NCBI GenBank assembly: GCA_947573135.1
Contig: CANPDU010000009.1
Coordinates: forward strand, 26,724 to 90,723
Direction: 5' to 3'
From: an uncultured Bacteroidales bacterium
Lineage (GTDB): Bacteria > Bacteroidota > Bacteroidia > Bacteroidales > Muribaculaceae
DNA: 64,000 bases
Position 1 is the stretch's first letter; every line of letters starts with the position of its first letter. Positions 35,143 through 44,666 of this stretch are shown here, one piece after another. The position numbers were made by a program, and so were the translations under genes. Under the pieces are notes generated by a model. It was given only the letters and a program-made list of their open reading frames with translations. It did no database searches and was not told where the DNA came from.

Positions 35143-36453
35143 ATGGACGAAAAAGATATAAATCACATCGATCAGGATGCTCAACGTCCCGTCAACAGAT
35201 GCGGAAATTGCTGTCACCGCGAGCCTCGAGGCAAACTTCATTCATTCAACTGGCTGGAGGATATTCCTGGAGGTTACGCCGACAGCGACATGGTTGAGGT
35301 GCAATTCAAAAACACTCGAAAAGGCTTTTACAAGAATTCCACTAACATACCGCTCGAAATTGGTGATATCGTAGCAGTTGAAGCATCTCCCGGACATGAT
35401 ATAGGACAAGTCACCCTCGTAGGTGCGTTGGTCAACCTGCGTATGCGTAAAGCCCGCATAAAACCAGATGCTGAGATAAAGCGCGTATTTAGGAAAGCAA
35501 AGCCGGCAGATCTTGAAAAATTCGAAGAAGCCCGCGCAAAAGAACATGATACAATGATAAAAGCGCGAAAAATTGCCGAGAGCCTCAACCTGAATATGAA
35601 AATCGGAGACGTCGAGTATCAGGGCGACGGGAATAAGGCGATATTCTATTATATTGCCGACGAACGCGTCGATTTCAGACAGTTGATCAAAGTTCTTGCC
35701 GACACTTTCAAAGTCAGGATAGAGATGAAACAGATCGGTGCCCGGCAGGAAGCAGGCCGCATAGGAGGAATCGGTCCTTGCGGCAGGCCATTGTGCTGTT
35801 CGAGCTGGATGACCAATTTCGTTTCTGTCGCGACAAGCGCAGCCCGATATCAGGATATATCGCTTAATCCGCAAAAACTGGCGGGACAATGTGCAAAACT
35901 TAAATGCTGCCTTAATTTCGAAGTCGACACTTACGTTGAAAGCGCAAAACGACTTCCTCCACGCGATACTCGTCTTGAAACTGCCGATGCGACCTATTAT
36001 CATTTCAAAACTGATATATTCAAACGGGAAATCACTTATTCAACCGATAAGAATATAGCGGCAAATCTTGTGACAATAGATGCAGAGCGTGTGTTCGAAA
36101 TAATAGCGATGAACAAGGCCGGAGAGAAACCGCTGAATCTTACTCGGGACTCTGACTCCAAACCCGTAGAAAGAAAGGCATTCGGAGATATTCTCGGACA
36201 AGACGACGTAACTAGGTTCGACAAAAAAAAGAGAAGAAAAAGCAAATCAAAATCAGGAAACCCAAACAGAGATACCGAGGCTGATCCTGACGATAACAGT
36301 GTGTCCAAAAGGTCTGATGACAGAGAAACGGCTACACAACGCAATGATCGGAAACGTAAACCGCAGGGCAAGCGCAGACCACAAAACGACGGTAACGCCC
36401 GACCGCTTAAGCCTGACGGCGAAAAGAACGCAAAAGGGAACGACGATGCATAA
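35143..36453 (+). CDS. ricT: RicT / PSP1-domain regulatory iron-sulfur protein
   Basis: PSP1-domain protein (YaaT/RicT). Conserved features are RIGGIGPCGRPLCCSSWM and GQCAKLKCCLNFE, which provide cysteines for the Fe-S clusters of the Bacillus Y-complex. A Lys/Arg-rich disordered tail (about 355-436) is typical of Bacteroidetes members and may bind RNA. Adjacent upstream is rny, and the following gldH start overlaps its 3' end. In Bacillus the RicT-RicA-RicF complex directs RNase Y processing; ricA and ricF are not in this window. Confidence 0.93.
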   Translation: MDEKDINHIDQDAQRPVNRCGNCCHREPRGKLHSFNWLEDIPGGYADSDMVEVQFKNTRKGFYKNSTNIPLEIGDIVAVEASPGHDIGQVTLVGALVNLRMRKARIKPDAEIKRVFRKAKPADLEKFEEARAKEHDTMIKARKIAESLNLNMKIGDVEYQGDGNKAIFYYIADERVDFRQLIKVLADTFKVRIEMKQIGARQEAGRIGGIGPCGRPLCCSSWMTNFVSVATSAARYQDISLNPQKLAGQCAKLKCCLNFEVDTYVESAKRLPPRDTRLETADATYYHFKTDIFKREITYSTDKNIAANLVTIDAERVFEIIAMNKAGEKPLNLTRDSDSKPVERKAFGDILGQDDVTRFDKKKRRKSKSKSGNPNRDTEADPDDNSVSKRSDDRETATQRNDRKRKPQGKRRPQNDGNARPLKPDGEKNAKGNDDA

Positions 36454-36913
36454 AATCATCTCCTCTATAATAGCCTTTGTCATTACGATTTTAACTATAA
36501 GCTGTACTCATACAGACGAGACAGGCCAGTTTAGGGCTGTTGACAGTAACTGCTGGAAGTATGGTGATTCGTTATTATTCAGGTTCAACGCTCCGGACTC
36601 CGTATGGCAAGGAGACATCGCTATCGTAGTACGACACGCTGCATCATACCCATACAGTAATCTTCTGATTGAACTCGGAGGGCAAATCGACGGGGACATA
36701 GCTGTTGACACATTTAACATCATGCTTGCCGACGATTTCGGCAATTGGCTAGGACGTGGTTCCGGCCTAAGTTTCCAGCGCGTGGACACAATCGTGCGCA
36801 ACGTCAGTCTCAGCGCTCCCTCAGACCTGTATGTCAGGCATATAATGAGGGCGGACTGCATTACCGACATAGAACAGATAGGGCTTATTTTTTCTCCTTA
36901 CCACTCTAAATAA
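36446..36913 (+). CDS. gldH: Gliding-motility-associated lipoprotein GldH
   Basis: A 155-residue lipoprotein: the signal HKIISSIIAFVITILTISC ends in a lipobox (TISC). The mature part has the GldH-type pattern WKYGDSLLFRFNAPDS, VVRHAASYPYSNLLIEL and GRGSGLSFQRVDTIVR. The start at 36446 overlaps the end of ricT by 8 bases; a longer frame back to 36299 runs inside ricT and is not used. GldH is found in many non-gliding Bacteroidetes. The ricT-gldH order is common in the phylum. Confidence 0.88.
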   Translation: MHKIISSIIAFVITILTISCTHTDETGQFRAVDSNCWKYGDSLLFRFNAPDSVWQGDIAIVVRHAASYPYSNLLIELGGQIDGDIAVDTFNIMLADDFGNWLGRGSGLSFQRVDTIVRNVSLSAPSDLYVRHIMRADCITDIEQIGLIFSPYHSK

Positions 36914-36922
36914 ATTGATACA

Positions 36923-37549
36923 ATGGGTTGTTTTGCATTCGACAGTATAATATTTGATATGGACGGCACTCTTTGGGACGCTGTAGATTCATATTGCCGG
37001 ATATGGAATGTCACCCTGACTCAATTTAACGCAGCCGAAACAATTGTTTCAAGAGAGACATTGATCGGCATGATGGGAAAGACCATTGACGAAATAGTAT
37101 TAAGTATTGCTCCACAATTCAACGGCGACAACGTTTTTATCTCACGTCTTATAGAAAACGAGCGTCTGATGATGCCGCATCTTGGCGGACGCCTGTATGA
37201 AGGCGTAGCGGAAACTATCAGGACTCTGTCAGAGAACTATAAATTGTTTATGGTAAGCAATTGCCTGAAACAAGGACTGCCCGATTTTCTTGAGTTCACG
37301 AAACTCAGTCCATATATAACCGACACACTGAGCAATGGCGATACCGGTCTCGGTAAAGCCGATAATATCGCATTGATTGTTCGTCGCCATGATCTGCACA
37401 CACCATTGTACGTAGGAGATACTCGTGGTGATTACGATGCTTGCCGTCAGGCGGGTGTCACATTCGCATGGGCCTCATACGGTTTTGGCAAGGTTGATAA
37501 TCCGCCGTTCACCCTGTCAAAATTCAGTGATATTCTAAGTATTCTTTAA
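36923..37549 (+). CDS. HAD-family hydrolase (phosphoglycolate-phosphatase-like)
   Basis: All HAD motifs are present: IIFDMDGTLWD (nucleophile and acid Asp), FMVSNC (motif II), GKADNIAL (motif III Lys) and YVGDTRGDYDACRQAG (motif IV). A helical cap lies between motifs I and II, as in beta-phosphoglucomutase or phosphoglycolate phosphatase. It is 9 bases after gldH and probably co-transcribed with it. The exact phosphorylated substrate cannot be read from the sequence. Confidence 0.9.
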   Translation: MGCFAFDSIIFDMDGTLWDAVDSYCRIWNVTLTQFNAAETIVSRETLIGMMGKTIDEIVLSIAPQFNGDNVFISRLIENERLMMPHLGGRLYEGVAETIRTLSENYKLFMVSNCLKQGLPDFLEFTKLSPYITDTLSNGDTGLGKADNIALIVRRHDLHTPLYVGDTRGDYDACRQAGVTFAWASYGFGKVDNPPFTLSKFSDILSIL

Positions 37550-37572
37550 TTAATATAAAAAGATTACTGACT

Positions 37573-38766
37573 ATGCACAATTCAGATATAAATAGACTCC
37601 AGCTTCTGTCGGAAGACGAGCTACAGTTGAGGCTTACAAGGCTGCGCGACCTGATGTCATCAGCCGACATTGATGCGCTGCTTATCAGCAGCAATGCTAA
37701 CATATATTATCTTACAGGACGCGTTTTCTGCGGATATATTTTTATTCCGCTGGCAGGAATGCCGGTGTATGCCGTCCGGAGACCGTCAGTACTGACAGGA
37801 ACAAACGTAGAATATATACGCAAAATCGAAGATCTTCCCTTAAAGCTTGACTGCGGTTTTGCGTCTCTTGGAGTGGAGATGTCAAGTGCAAGCTATACGA
37901 CTGTCTGCCGCATTCAGAAAGCATTCGGAAATAATATCAGTTACGTCAATGCTTCTGGAATACTGGCAGAAACCCGTTCTGTCAAGACTGATTTTGAGAT
38001 CGAAAAAATCAAGGTTTCAGGAATAAAGCAGACTGCGTTGTATGAACGTATTCCACACCTTTACCAGCCGGGCATGAGAGACATTGATCTTCAGATCGAG
38101 ATCGAGCGTGCAGCTCGTCGTGAAGGCTGCCTCGGTCAGTTTCGCATAAACGGAGACGACATGGAATTATTCATGGGCAATGTGCTTGTCGGCGACAATG
38201 CCGACAGTCCGTCGCCATACGACTTCGCTATGGGTGGAGCAGGTCTTGATCCTTCACTTCCGGTAGGCGCAGATGGAAGTCTGATTCGTCCCGGCGAAAG
38301 CATCATGGTCGACGTGAACGGTAATTTTACCGGATATATGACCGACATGACCCGTTGTTTCTCGTTAAGGGAAAATCTGTCAGACAAAGCATTAACGGCT
38401 CATCAGATCTCTATCGAAATCTGCAGCACTCTTGCTGAAATGGGGCACCCCGGAGTCGAAGCCAAGCTGCTTTACGAAAAAGCGTTTTCTATGGCTCAGG
38501 ACGCTGGCCTGGAAAACGAATTCATGGGTCACCGTCAGCACGCCGGCTTCGTCGGACATGGACTCGGAATCGAGATCAATGAGTTGCCCGTAATTGCCCC
38601 ACGATCAAAGTCTGTCCTGCAGGCTGGCAACGTAATTGCTCTCGAACCTAAGTTCGTCATCCCGGGTGTAGGGGCGGTAGGCATTGAAAACACCTACATT
38701 GTCAAAGCCGATGGCCCGATGGAATGCGTGACTCATGCTCCAAGACAAATTGTTTACTTCGAATGA
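37573..38766 (+). CDS. M24-family metallopeptidase (Xaa-Pro aminopeptidase-like)
   Basis: Creatinase/prolidase-type fold. The N-terminal domain (about 1-140) includes DALLISSNANIYYLTG. The C-terminal pita-bread domain has the five metal ligands: Asp in MVDVNGNFTGY and DMTRCFSL, His in VGHGLGIEI, Glu in ALEPKFVIPG and Glu in GIENTYIV. It probably removes N-terminal residues before proline, in the cytoplasm. Its stop overlaps the start of the CCA-adding enzyme (ATGA). Confidence 0.9.
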   Translation: MHNSDINRLQLLSEDELQLRLTRLRDLMSSADIDALLISSNANIYYLTGRVFCGYIFIPLAGMPVYAVRRPSVLTGTNVEYIRKIEDLPLKLDCGFASLGVEMSSASYTTVCRIQKAFGNNISYVNASGILAETRSVKTDFEIEKIKVSGIKQTALYERIPHLYQPGMRDIDLQIEIERAARREGCLGQFRINGDDMELFMGNVLVGDNADSPSPYDFAMGGAGLDPSLPVGADGSLIRPGESIMVDVNGNFTGYMTDMTRCFSLRENLSDKALTAHQISIEICSTLAEMGHPGVEAKLLYEKAFSMAQDAGLENEFMGHRQHAGFVGHGLGIEINELPVIAPRSKSVLQAGNVIALEPKFVIPGVGAVGIENTYIVKADGPMECVTHAPRQIVYFE

Positions 38767-40214
38767 TCTCAAATCTAAAAGATAAAATTTCTCAGAAAAT
38801 ATTCCGCACAGTCGGACACGCGGCAGACGCAATCGGCCGCGAATGCTATGTCGTGGGCGGATATGTCAGAGATCTGATCATCGGCCGCCACTCAAAAGAT
38901 ATCGACTTCGTAACCGTTGGATCAGGCATAGAACTCGCCGAAGCAGTCGGACAGGAACTCGGACCTAAAACACATATCGCCGTATACCGCAATTATGGAA
39001 CTGCTCAGATCAAACGCGGTGATCTTGAGATTGAGTTTGTCGGCGCGCGCAAGGAATCCTACAGGCGAGAATCTCGAAATCCGATTGTTGAGGACGGCAC
39101 ATTGCAAGATGATATCGCACGCCGCGATTTCACTATCAATGCAATGGCTATATCTGTCAATGAAAAGAATTACGGTGAACTTCTCGATTTCTACGACGGA
39201 CTCGGCGACATCGCGCGGCATATTATACGCACTCCTCTTGATCCCGACATAACATTCAGCGACGACCCGTTGCGAATGCTCCGCGCAATCCGCTTCGCGG
39301 CCCAGCTTCAGTTTGATATTTACCCTGAAACTTTTGATGCCATCTGCCGTAACGCCCATCGTATCGAAATAATCACCCCTGAACGCATCAAAGACGAATT
39401 GTCCAAAATAATGCGCTCTCCACGACCCTCCGTTGGTTGGGATCTTCTTCTCCGATCAGGTCTTCTGACACTGATACTTCCGGAATTAGCCGCGCTTAAA
39501 GGAGTCGAGATCGTCAACGGACGCGCACACAAAGACAATTTTTATCATACTCTTGGTGTGCTCGATAACGTCGCCGCGAAATCTGACAACGAATGGCTGA
39601 GATGGGCAGCACTGTTCCACGACATAGCGAAACCGGTAACCAAACATTTTGACAGCGCTCTCGGCTGGACATTTCATAACCACAATATCGTCGGGGCAAA
39701 AATGATTCCGCGCATATTCAAACGCCTGCGCATGCCGCTGGGCGCTGAGATGCGCTACGTGCGTAAACTTGTAGATCTGCATATGAGGCCTATCGCTTTA
39801 GCCGAAGAAGAAGTAACCGATAGCGCTGTAAGAAGACTTATGAACTACGCGGAAGAAGACCTCGACGACCTTATGATATTGGCTCGCGCCGACATAACAA
39901 GTAAAAATGAGGAAAAGAAACAGCGGTTTCTCGATAACTTTGATATCGTTGAAGAAAAATTTAAAGAAATCAGAGCCAAAGATGCAGAGCGCGCACGTCG
40001 CAATCCGGTCGACGGTCTCGAAATAATGAAAATTTTCGGTCTTCCGCAATCTCCGACTGTGGGTTTCTTCGCTTCAAACCTAAAGCAAGCGATAAAAGAC
40101 TGCGAAATCGAAGACACACGCTCAGCAGCACTACGATATCTGCTTGATCTGGCAAATAAAAATGGTATTCCGATAGTCGAATATCCCTCTGAACTTCTAC
40201 AAATAGATCAATAA
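38763..40214 (+). CDS. cca: CCA tRNA nucleotidyltransferase with HD domain
   Basis: Adds or repairs the tRNA CCA end. The class II nucleotidyltransferase head has VVGGYVRDLIIGR and DIDFVTVG (catalytic DxD), then RRDFTINAMAIS and LRMLRAIRFA. The tail contains an HD domain (LFHDIAKP, HNIVGAKM). I place the start at the ATG at 38763 (MISNLKDKI), which overlaps the M24 stop; the longer frame runs into that gene. 483 residues, close to the HD-containing bacterial type. CCA versus poly(A) specificity is not certain. Confidence 0.9.
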   Translation: MISNLKDKISQKIFRTVGHAADAIGRECYVVGGYVRDLIIGRHSKDIDFVTVGSGIELAEAVGQELGPKTHIAVYRNYGTAQIKRGDLEIEFVGARKESYRRESRNPIVEDGTLQDDIARRDFTINAMAISVNEKNYGELLDFYDGLGDIARHIIRTPLDPDITFSDDPLRMLRAIRFAAQLQFDIYPETFDAICRNAHRIEIITPERIKDELSKIMRSPRPSVGWDLLLRSGLLTLILPELAALKGVEIVNGRAHKDNFYHTLGVLDNVAAKSDNEWLRWAALFHDIAKPVTKHFDSALGWTFHNHNIVGAKMIPRIFKRLRMPLGAEMRYVRKLVDLHMRPIALAEEEVTDSAVRRLMNYAEEDLDDLMILARADITSKNEEKKQRFLDNFDIVEEKFKEIRAKDAERARRNPVDGLEIMKIFGLPQSPTVGFFASNLKQAIKDCEIEDTRSAALRYLLDLANKNGIPIVEYPSELLQIDQ

Positions 40215-40232
40215 TATCCAATAACAAATCCT

Positions 40233-40568
40233 ATGTACTACGTAACTAAACGCATCGAAATATCAGCCGCACACAGGCTTTCTCTTGACTATGAAAGCAA
40301 ATGCTCGTCGCTTCATGGCCATAACTGGATCATTACTGTGCACTGCCGCGCCGCCGAACTAAACAAAAATGGCATGGTGACTGATTTTACCCACATCAAG
40401 CATCTTGTTATCGACCGACTTGACCACGCCTGCCTGAATGACATTCTCGACTTTAACCCAACGGCCGAAAATATAGCTCGCTGGATCTGTGACAATATTG
40501 AAAACTGCTATCGTGTCGATGTTCAGGAAAGCGAAGGAAACACCGCAAGTTATGAAAAAGACCTATAA
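40233..40568 (+). CDS. queD: 6-carboxy-5,6,7,8-tetrahydropterin synthase QueD
   Basis: Second enzyme of queuosine/7-deazaguanine synthesis. Zinc histidines are in ISAAHRL and SLHGHNW; the catalytic Cys is in ESKCSSLHG. DFTHIKHLV, LDHACLND and NPTAENIARW are conserved signatures. The product starts MYYVTKRIEI, 111 residues, normal for the short QueD type. Its 3' end overlaps queE by 17 bases, so the two steps are co-translated. Confidence 0.94.
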   Translation: MYYVTKRIEISAAHRLSLDYESKCSSLHGHNWIITVHCRAAELNKNGMVTDFTHIKHLVIDRLDHACLNDILDFNPTAENIARWICDNIENCYRVDVQESEGNTASYEKDL

Positions 40569-41106
40569 AGTCAACGAAATTTTTTACTCGCTTCAAGGAG
40601 AAGGTTTTTTCACTGGAACGCCGGCCGTTTTTTTGCGTTTCTGCTATTGCAATCGTCATTGCAACTTCTGCGATACTGACTTTTCAAGCGGTACAGATAT
40701 GACTGCCGGACAGATCCTCGAGCGCGTATCGGTCTTCCCGTCCAGACACATCGTCATCACAGGCGGAGAACCGACTCTGCAACTTGACAGCGATCTGATC
40801 AGAAGCCTTAAGGCTGAGCGTTTCTTTATTCAGATCGAAACCAACGGCAGCAACCCCATCCCCACTGGAGTCGATTGGGTTACATGTTCACCTAAAGAAG
40901 CTCCGTGGCAGATCGACCGTATCGACGAACTCAAAATCGTTTATCAGGGACAGGATGTCGAGACAATTGCCGCACTTCTCCCATCTCCTCGTTTATATCT
41001 CCAGCCATGCTCAGGCAAAAATACGGCTGAAACAGTCAACTATATACTCCGTCATCCTAATTGGCGTCTCTCATTGCAAACTCATAAATTAATTAATATC
41101 AGATGA
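40552..41106 (+). CDS. queE: 7-carboxy-7-deazaguanine synthase QueE
   Basis: Radical-SAM enzyme that makes the deazapurine ring from the QueD product. The [4Fe-4S] motif is CNRHCNFC (C33, C37, C40). IFYSLQGEG and VITGGEPTLQ are QueE signatures, and the C-terminal part reads LYLQPCSGKN. I use the ATG at 40552 inside the end of queD; upstream Met codons in the same frame lie within queD. At 184 residues it is a compact QueE. Confidence 0.94.
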   Translation: MKKTYKVNEIFYSLQGEGFFTGTPAVFLRFCYCNRHCNFCDTDFSSGTDMTAGQILERVSVFPSRHIVITGGEPTLQLDSDLIRSLKAERFFIQIETNGSNPIPTGVDWVTCSPKEAPWQIDRIDELKIVYQGQDVETIAALLPSPRLYLQPCSGKNTAETVNYILRHPNWRLSLQTHKLINIR

Positions 41107-41798
41107 AACTCTCTCTCATAATCCTTTTTGCGATTTTATCTTTGAGCGCGTTCAGAGCAAATTCGCAGATGTCGGCCGACCAGACTGCACCAGAGACTAT
41201 CGTATCGCAATCTCCCTTGTCTAAATCTGACCAATGGCACAATCTCAAACGCTGGGTAGCTCTGACATTCGACAACTCCAATGTAATCGATATGGAGGAC
41301 GAGCAACGTGGCACTATGGTTATAAAATGGAGTTGCCCTGTAAAACTTGATTCCGAATGTATAAATGCCACAGCCATTTCAACCTATTTAATTGATGTGC
41401 GCGACGGCAAATACAGACTTCAGCGCATTAATCCCCGCATCAGTTTTCAATTCATAAAACCTGATGTATATGAAGAGTTTGACCAGGTCAGGGCCGCTCA
41501 GCTGACTTTTGATATCCGTCTGATCAACGGGATTGCAACTCGGGTATTCGGAGGAGCATTCGAGTGGCCGGCTGACGAGCGCTACGACGAAGTAATTGCC
41601 GCATATCGCGAGGATTTGTCCGGAATGCAGCAATACCGAACAGATCGGGACCGCGAACGCGGAAAAATCAGCGACGACTGGAAAAAAGCCGAACACAACT
41701 GGCAACTGATACGTACACCGCTGGTCACATTACGCCAGCTCGATGCTTCAATGGTCAACTCCCTTAATAATGCACTCACACAGAACGATGATTTCTAA
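41103..41798 (+). CDS. Exported DUF4468-like protein
   Basis: Signal peptide MKLSLIILFAILSLSAFRANS, then a beta-rich domain with LVTLRQ- and GTMVIKWSCPV-type strands typical of Bacteroidetes DUF4468 proteins. The C-terminal part is helical and charged (RDRERGKISDDWKKAEHNW). Predicted periplasmic; function unknown. Its start overlaps the queE stop by four bases (ATGA), and the next gene starts within its last codons. Confidence 0.7.
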   Translation: MKLSLIILFAILSLSAFRANSQMSADQTAPETIVSQSPLSKSDQWHNLKRWVALTFDNSNVIDMEDEQRGTMVIKWSCPVKLDSECINATAISTYLIDVRDGKYRLQRINPRISFQFIKPDVYEEFDQVRAAQLTFDIRLINGIATRVFGGAFEWPADERYDEVIAAYREDLSGMQQYRTDRDRERGKISDDWKKAEHNWQLIRTPLVTLRQLDASMVNSLNNALTQNDDF

Positions 41799-42978
41799 AT
41801 TTAGGTTATTACTGACCTTTTTGTGCTCATGCACTGCGTTCATCACTACTTATGGCGCCGTATCAGACACAATTATCAGTTTTGTGAATTTTTATCCCGG
41901 CCCGGACATTTACGAACTGGAAGGGCATTCTGTACTGCGCATACAACTGCCCGACAACGACATAGCGATAAGTTATGGAACATATGACTTCGAACAGCCC
42001 AACTTTGTCTATCGTTTTGTAAAAGGCGAGACAGACTATTGGGTCACGGCTGTGCCCTGGCAGTACATGGCAGATAATTATTGCCGGCAGGGACGGCGCA
42101 TCGTAAGCCATCGGCTCGATCTTACTGCCGGTCAAAAGCAATGCCTTATTAACCTGCTAACTGAAAATCTCCGGCCTGACAACAGGACATATCGCTACAA
42201 TTATGTCAAAGACAATTGCGCCACTCGGCCGCTTCGTATTGTAGAACTCGCGCTTGGCGACTCTATAAAATTTCAGCCGACTGAAGCACCCGAGCCCGGC
42301 ACTCAGACATTCCGGTCAGTAATGAGGCATTATCATCACAACTACCCCTGGTATCAGTTCGGCATCGATCTGGCTTTAGGAAGCGGCATAGACTATCCAT
42401 TGACCGAACGGGAAAAATCATTTGCGCCTGTGATCCTTGACCGTCAGCTTTATGGCGCGACAATAGGCGGCAAGAAACTTGTCGATTCCATATCAATCAT
42501 CAACGACGTCCATCCCGAAAACGCTATTCTCGATCCAACTCCGTGGTATGCCTCACCGTTATTCATTTCATTAATCGTCATGATGATCGCAATTCTGATG
42601 ACCGTCAGAGACATACGGAGACATAAAGTCGCCCGGTGGGTTGATGCTGTTCTTTTCGGTTTCTTCGGATTGGCAGGATGTGTCATTACATTTCTGATTT
42701 TTATTTCAGTTCATGAGGCCACATCACCCAACATACTATTATTATGGTTAAATCCTTTGTGCTTCATTCCGACTGTTTTTATATGGATTAATCGTTGTAA
42801 ACTGATCATTTTCTCATATCAAATTGTTAACTTTGTGGCATTAATGGTTCTTCTTACACTTTCTGCTGCCGGCGTTCAGTCTTTGAATTACGCGTTCTAC
42901 CCTTTGATTTTAGCAGACATGGTAAGATCGATCAGCTACATACATCTGAATATCAAGCTTATAAAATGTCACGAATAA
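41788..42978 (+). CDS. DUF4105 membrane protein
   Basis: An N-terminal signal (MISKFRLLLTFLCSCTAF) is followed by a periplasmic domain of the DUF4105 type: DIYELEGHSVLRIQ, NYVKDNCATRPLRI with the conserved Cys of this NlpC/P60-like family, and GSGIDYPLTEREKSF. The C-terminal third contains about four transmembrane segments (from residue 265). The invariant His (EGHS) and Cys (DNC) suggest a cysteine-peptidase- or transferase-like active site. A start at 41770 is possible; I use 41788, which gives the better signal peptide. It overlaps the next gene by 13 bases. Confidence 0.8.
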   Translation: MISKFRLLLTFLCSCTAFITTYGAVSDTIISFVNFYPGPDIYELEGHSVLRIQLPDNDIAISYGTYDFEQPNFVYRFVKGETDYWVTAVPWQYMADNYCRQGRRIVSHRLDLTAGQKQCLINLLTENLRPDNRTYRYNYVKDNCATRPLRIVELALGDSIKFQPTEAPEPGTQTFRSVMRHYHHNYPWYQFGIDLALGSGIDYPLTEREKSFAPVILDRQLYGATIGGKKLVDSISIINDVHPENAILDPTPWYASPLFISLIVMMIAILMTVRDIRRHKVARWVDAVLFGFFGLAGCVITFLIFISVHEATSPNILLLWLNPLCFIPTVFIWINRCKLIIFSYQIVNFVALMVLLTLSAAGVQSLNYAFYPLILADMVRSISYIHLNIKLIKCHE

Positions 42979-44576
42979 ATTCATCACTTCAGTCTCGTAT
43001 TGCCATCGTTCTTATAGCCTCGATGGTAGGCATGACTTTGTCCGGGGTAGAAAACCGGACAAGTCCACGGCTCGTTGTGGGAATTGTCGTTGAAGGTCTC
43101 CAGGCTGACCATCTGAATAATTTGCGCGACTATTTTACTGATGGTGGTTTCAAACGTCTTTTACGCGATGGAGTGATCATAGCCAATGCTGATTATGGCA
43201 CGTCACTTGACCCGGTAGCTGCTTCAGCCATGGTTATGACCGGTACATCCCCATCTGTCAACGGCATAAGCGGACGCTTTATTTATGACGTTGAAGGGCA
43301 CCGACTTCAGCCAACGCTCCTTGACGAAAATTCTATCGGAAACTTCACTAACGAAACATATTCCCCGGGCAAACTATTGGTCAGTACAATAGCTGACGAG
43401 GTAAGGATAGCAGGAGGTGGAGTGACAAACGTTTACGCCATTGCGCCCGACGCCCAGCAGGCGCTGATACTTGGCGGACATGCCGCAAATAGCGCGTTTT
43501 GGATTAATGACACAAATGGCAATTGGGCCACGACTACTTTCTATAGGGATGTACCCTCAATAATTGGTGGAAGAAACAGACTGGCACCTTTGTCGTCCAG
43601 ACTTGACACTATAAGCTGGACCCCGCTTCTGCCTGTTGTAGACTACCCTGACCTTCCGGATCATCTGAAACGTTACCCCTTCCGATATGTATTTTCGCAC
43701 GGCAAAGAAGACCGCTACGCGATGATGAAACAGTCGGCGATTGTCAATAATGAAGTGACCTCCCTGGCTATTGATTTCATCAATACGTTAGGTCTCGGGA
43801 AACATGACGGAACTGATATGCTTAATCTCGCATACACTTTAGTTCCGTTTGACTACGCCAAAAACCGCGATAACCGGCTCGAACAAATGGACAGTTACCT
43901 GCGGCTTGACCGAAATCTGGAACAATTATTCTCCGGAATCGACAGAGCGACCGGCGGCAACTCCGTCATATTTCTCGTAGCGACACCGCCGTCTTCGACT
44001 GTACGCCGCGATGACGAGAAATGGAATATCCCTTATGGAGAATTTTCTACCCGTAAAGCCGGATCATTGCTCAATATGTATCTGATGGCGCTTTACGGCA
44101 CTGGTGAATGGGTGAGCGGATATCATCACGGTCACTTTTTCCTCAACAACAAACTGATCAAAGACAACAATCTGGACGCAAAGGCTATCAGATCAGAAGC
44201 CGCTCTGTTCATTGCCCGTATGAGTGGCGTAAAGGATGTATATACTATTGATCAGATTCTTGCCGGCAATGCAACTGACAAAGCTAATGCCCTGAGGCGT
44301 AATATTCATATCCGTACAGCCGGCGACATTTATGTCAACGTCATACCGGGTTGGGAAATCGTAAACGACTTTGATAATTCTACAGATACATCGGCAAAAA
44401 ACCGTGTCGAACGCATAGCTGCGACTACGGCTCCGGCGTTTATTCTTGCTCCTGACGTCAGTCCCAAGCAATTTGATGCTCCGGTTGATGTCCGCGTGAT
44501 TGCCCCTACAGTCGCACGCATTTTACGCATTAGGTCGCCCAATGCGGCTGCCGCTGCAGCATTGCAGATCAACTGA
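42966..44576 (+). CDS. Alkaline-phosphatase-superfamily protein with a degenerate active site
   Basis: The fold and order of motifs match PafA-type phosphatases: LVVGIVVEGLQADHL, FTDGGFKRLLRDG, GTSPSVNGISG, LILGGHAANSAFWIND and DSYLRLDRNLEQLF. Key residues have changed. The first metal-ligand Asp is Glu (E43). The loop that carries the nucleophile Thr reads LDPVAASAM. The DYxGH motif reads FDYAKN (His lost), and the ADHG motif reads VATPPS. It is therefore probably a non-catalytic relative. A signal-like N terminus suggests export. It is encoded directly before secA. Confidence 0.8.
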   Translation: MSRINSSLQSRIAIVLIASMVGMTLSGVENRTSPRLVVGIVVEGLQADHLNNLRDYFTDGGFKRLLRDGVIIANADYGTSLDPVAASAMVMTGTSPSVNGISGRFIYDVEGHRLQPTLLDENSIGNFTNETYSPGKLLVSTIADEVRIAGGGVTNVYAIAPDAQQALILGGHAANSAFWINDTNGNWATTTFYRDVPSIIGGRNRLAPLSSRLDTISWTPLLPVVDYPDLPDHLKRYPFRYVFSHGKEDRYAMMKQSAIVNNEVTSLAIDFINTLGLGKHDGTDMLNLAYTLVPFDYAKNRDNRLEQMDSYLRLDRNLEQLFSGIDRATGGNSVIFLVATPPSSTVRRDDEKWNIPYGEFSTRKAGSLLNMYLMALYGTGEWVSGYHHGHFFLNNKLIKDNNLDAKAIRSEAALFIARMSGVKDVYTIDQILAGNATDKANALRRNIHIRTAGDIYVNVIPGWEIVNDFDNSTDTSAKNRVERIAATTAPAFILAPDVSPKQFDAPVDVRVIAPTVARILRIRSPNAAAAAALQIN

Positions 44577-44666
44577 CACTGCTCGCTAAGCATACTGTAC
44601 GTTTGTACGGCCAATACTTTCTCTCATTATTTTTTAATCTAATAATATTCTCAAAACGATATACAT

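Noticed and set aside
36299..36445. Longer gldH start
   Set aside because: It lies within ricT; the lipoprotein signal begins at 36446.
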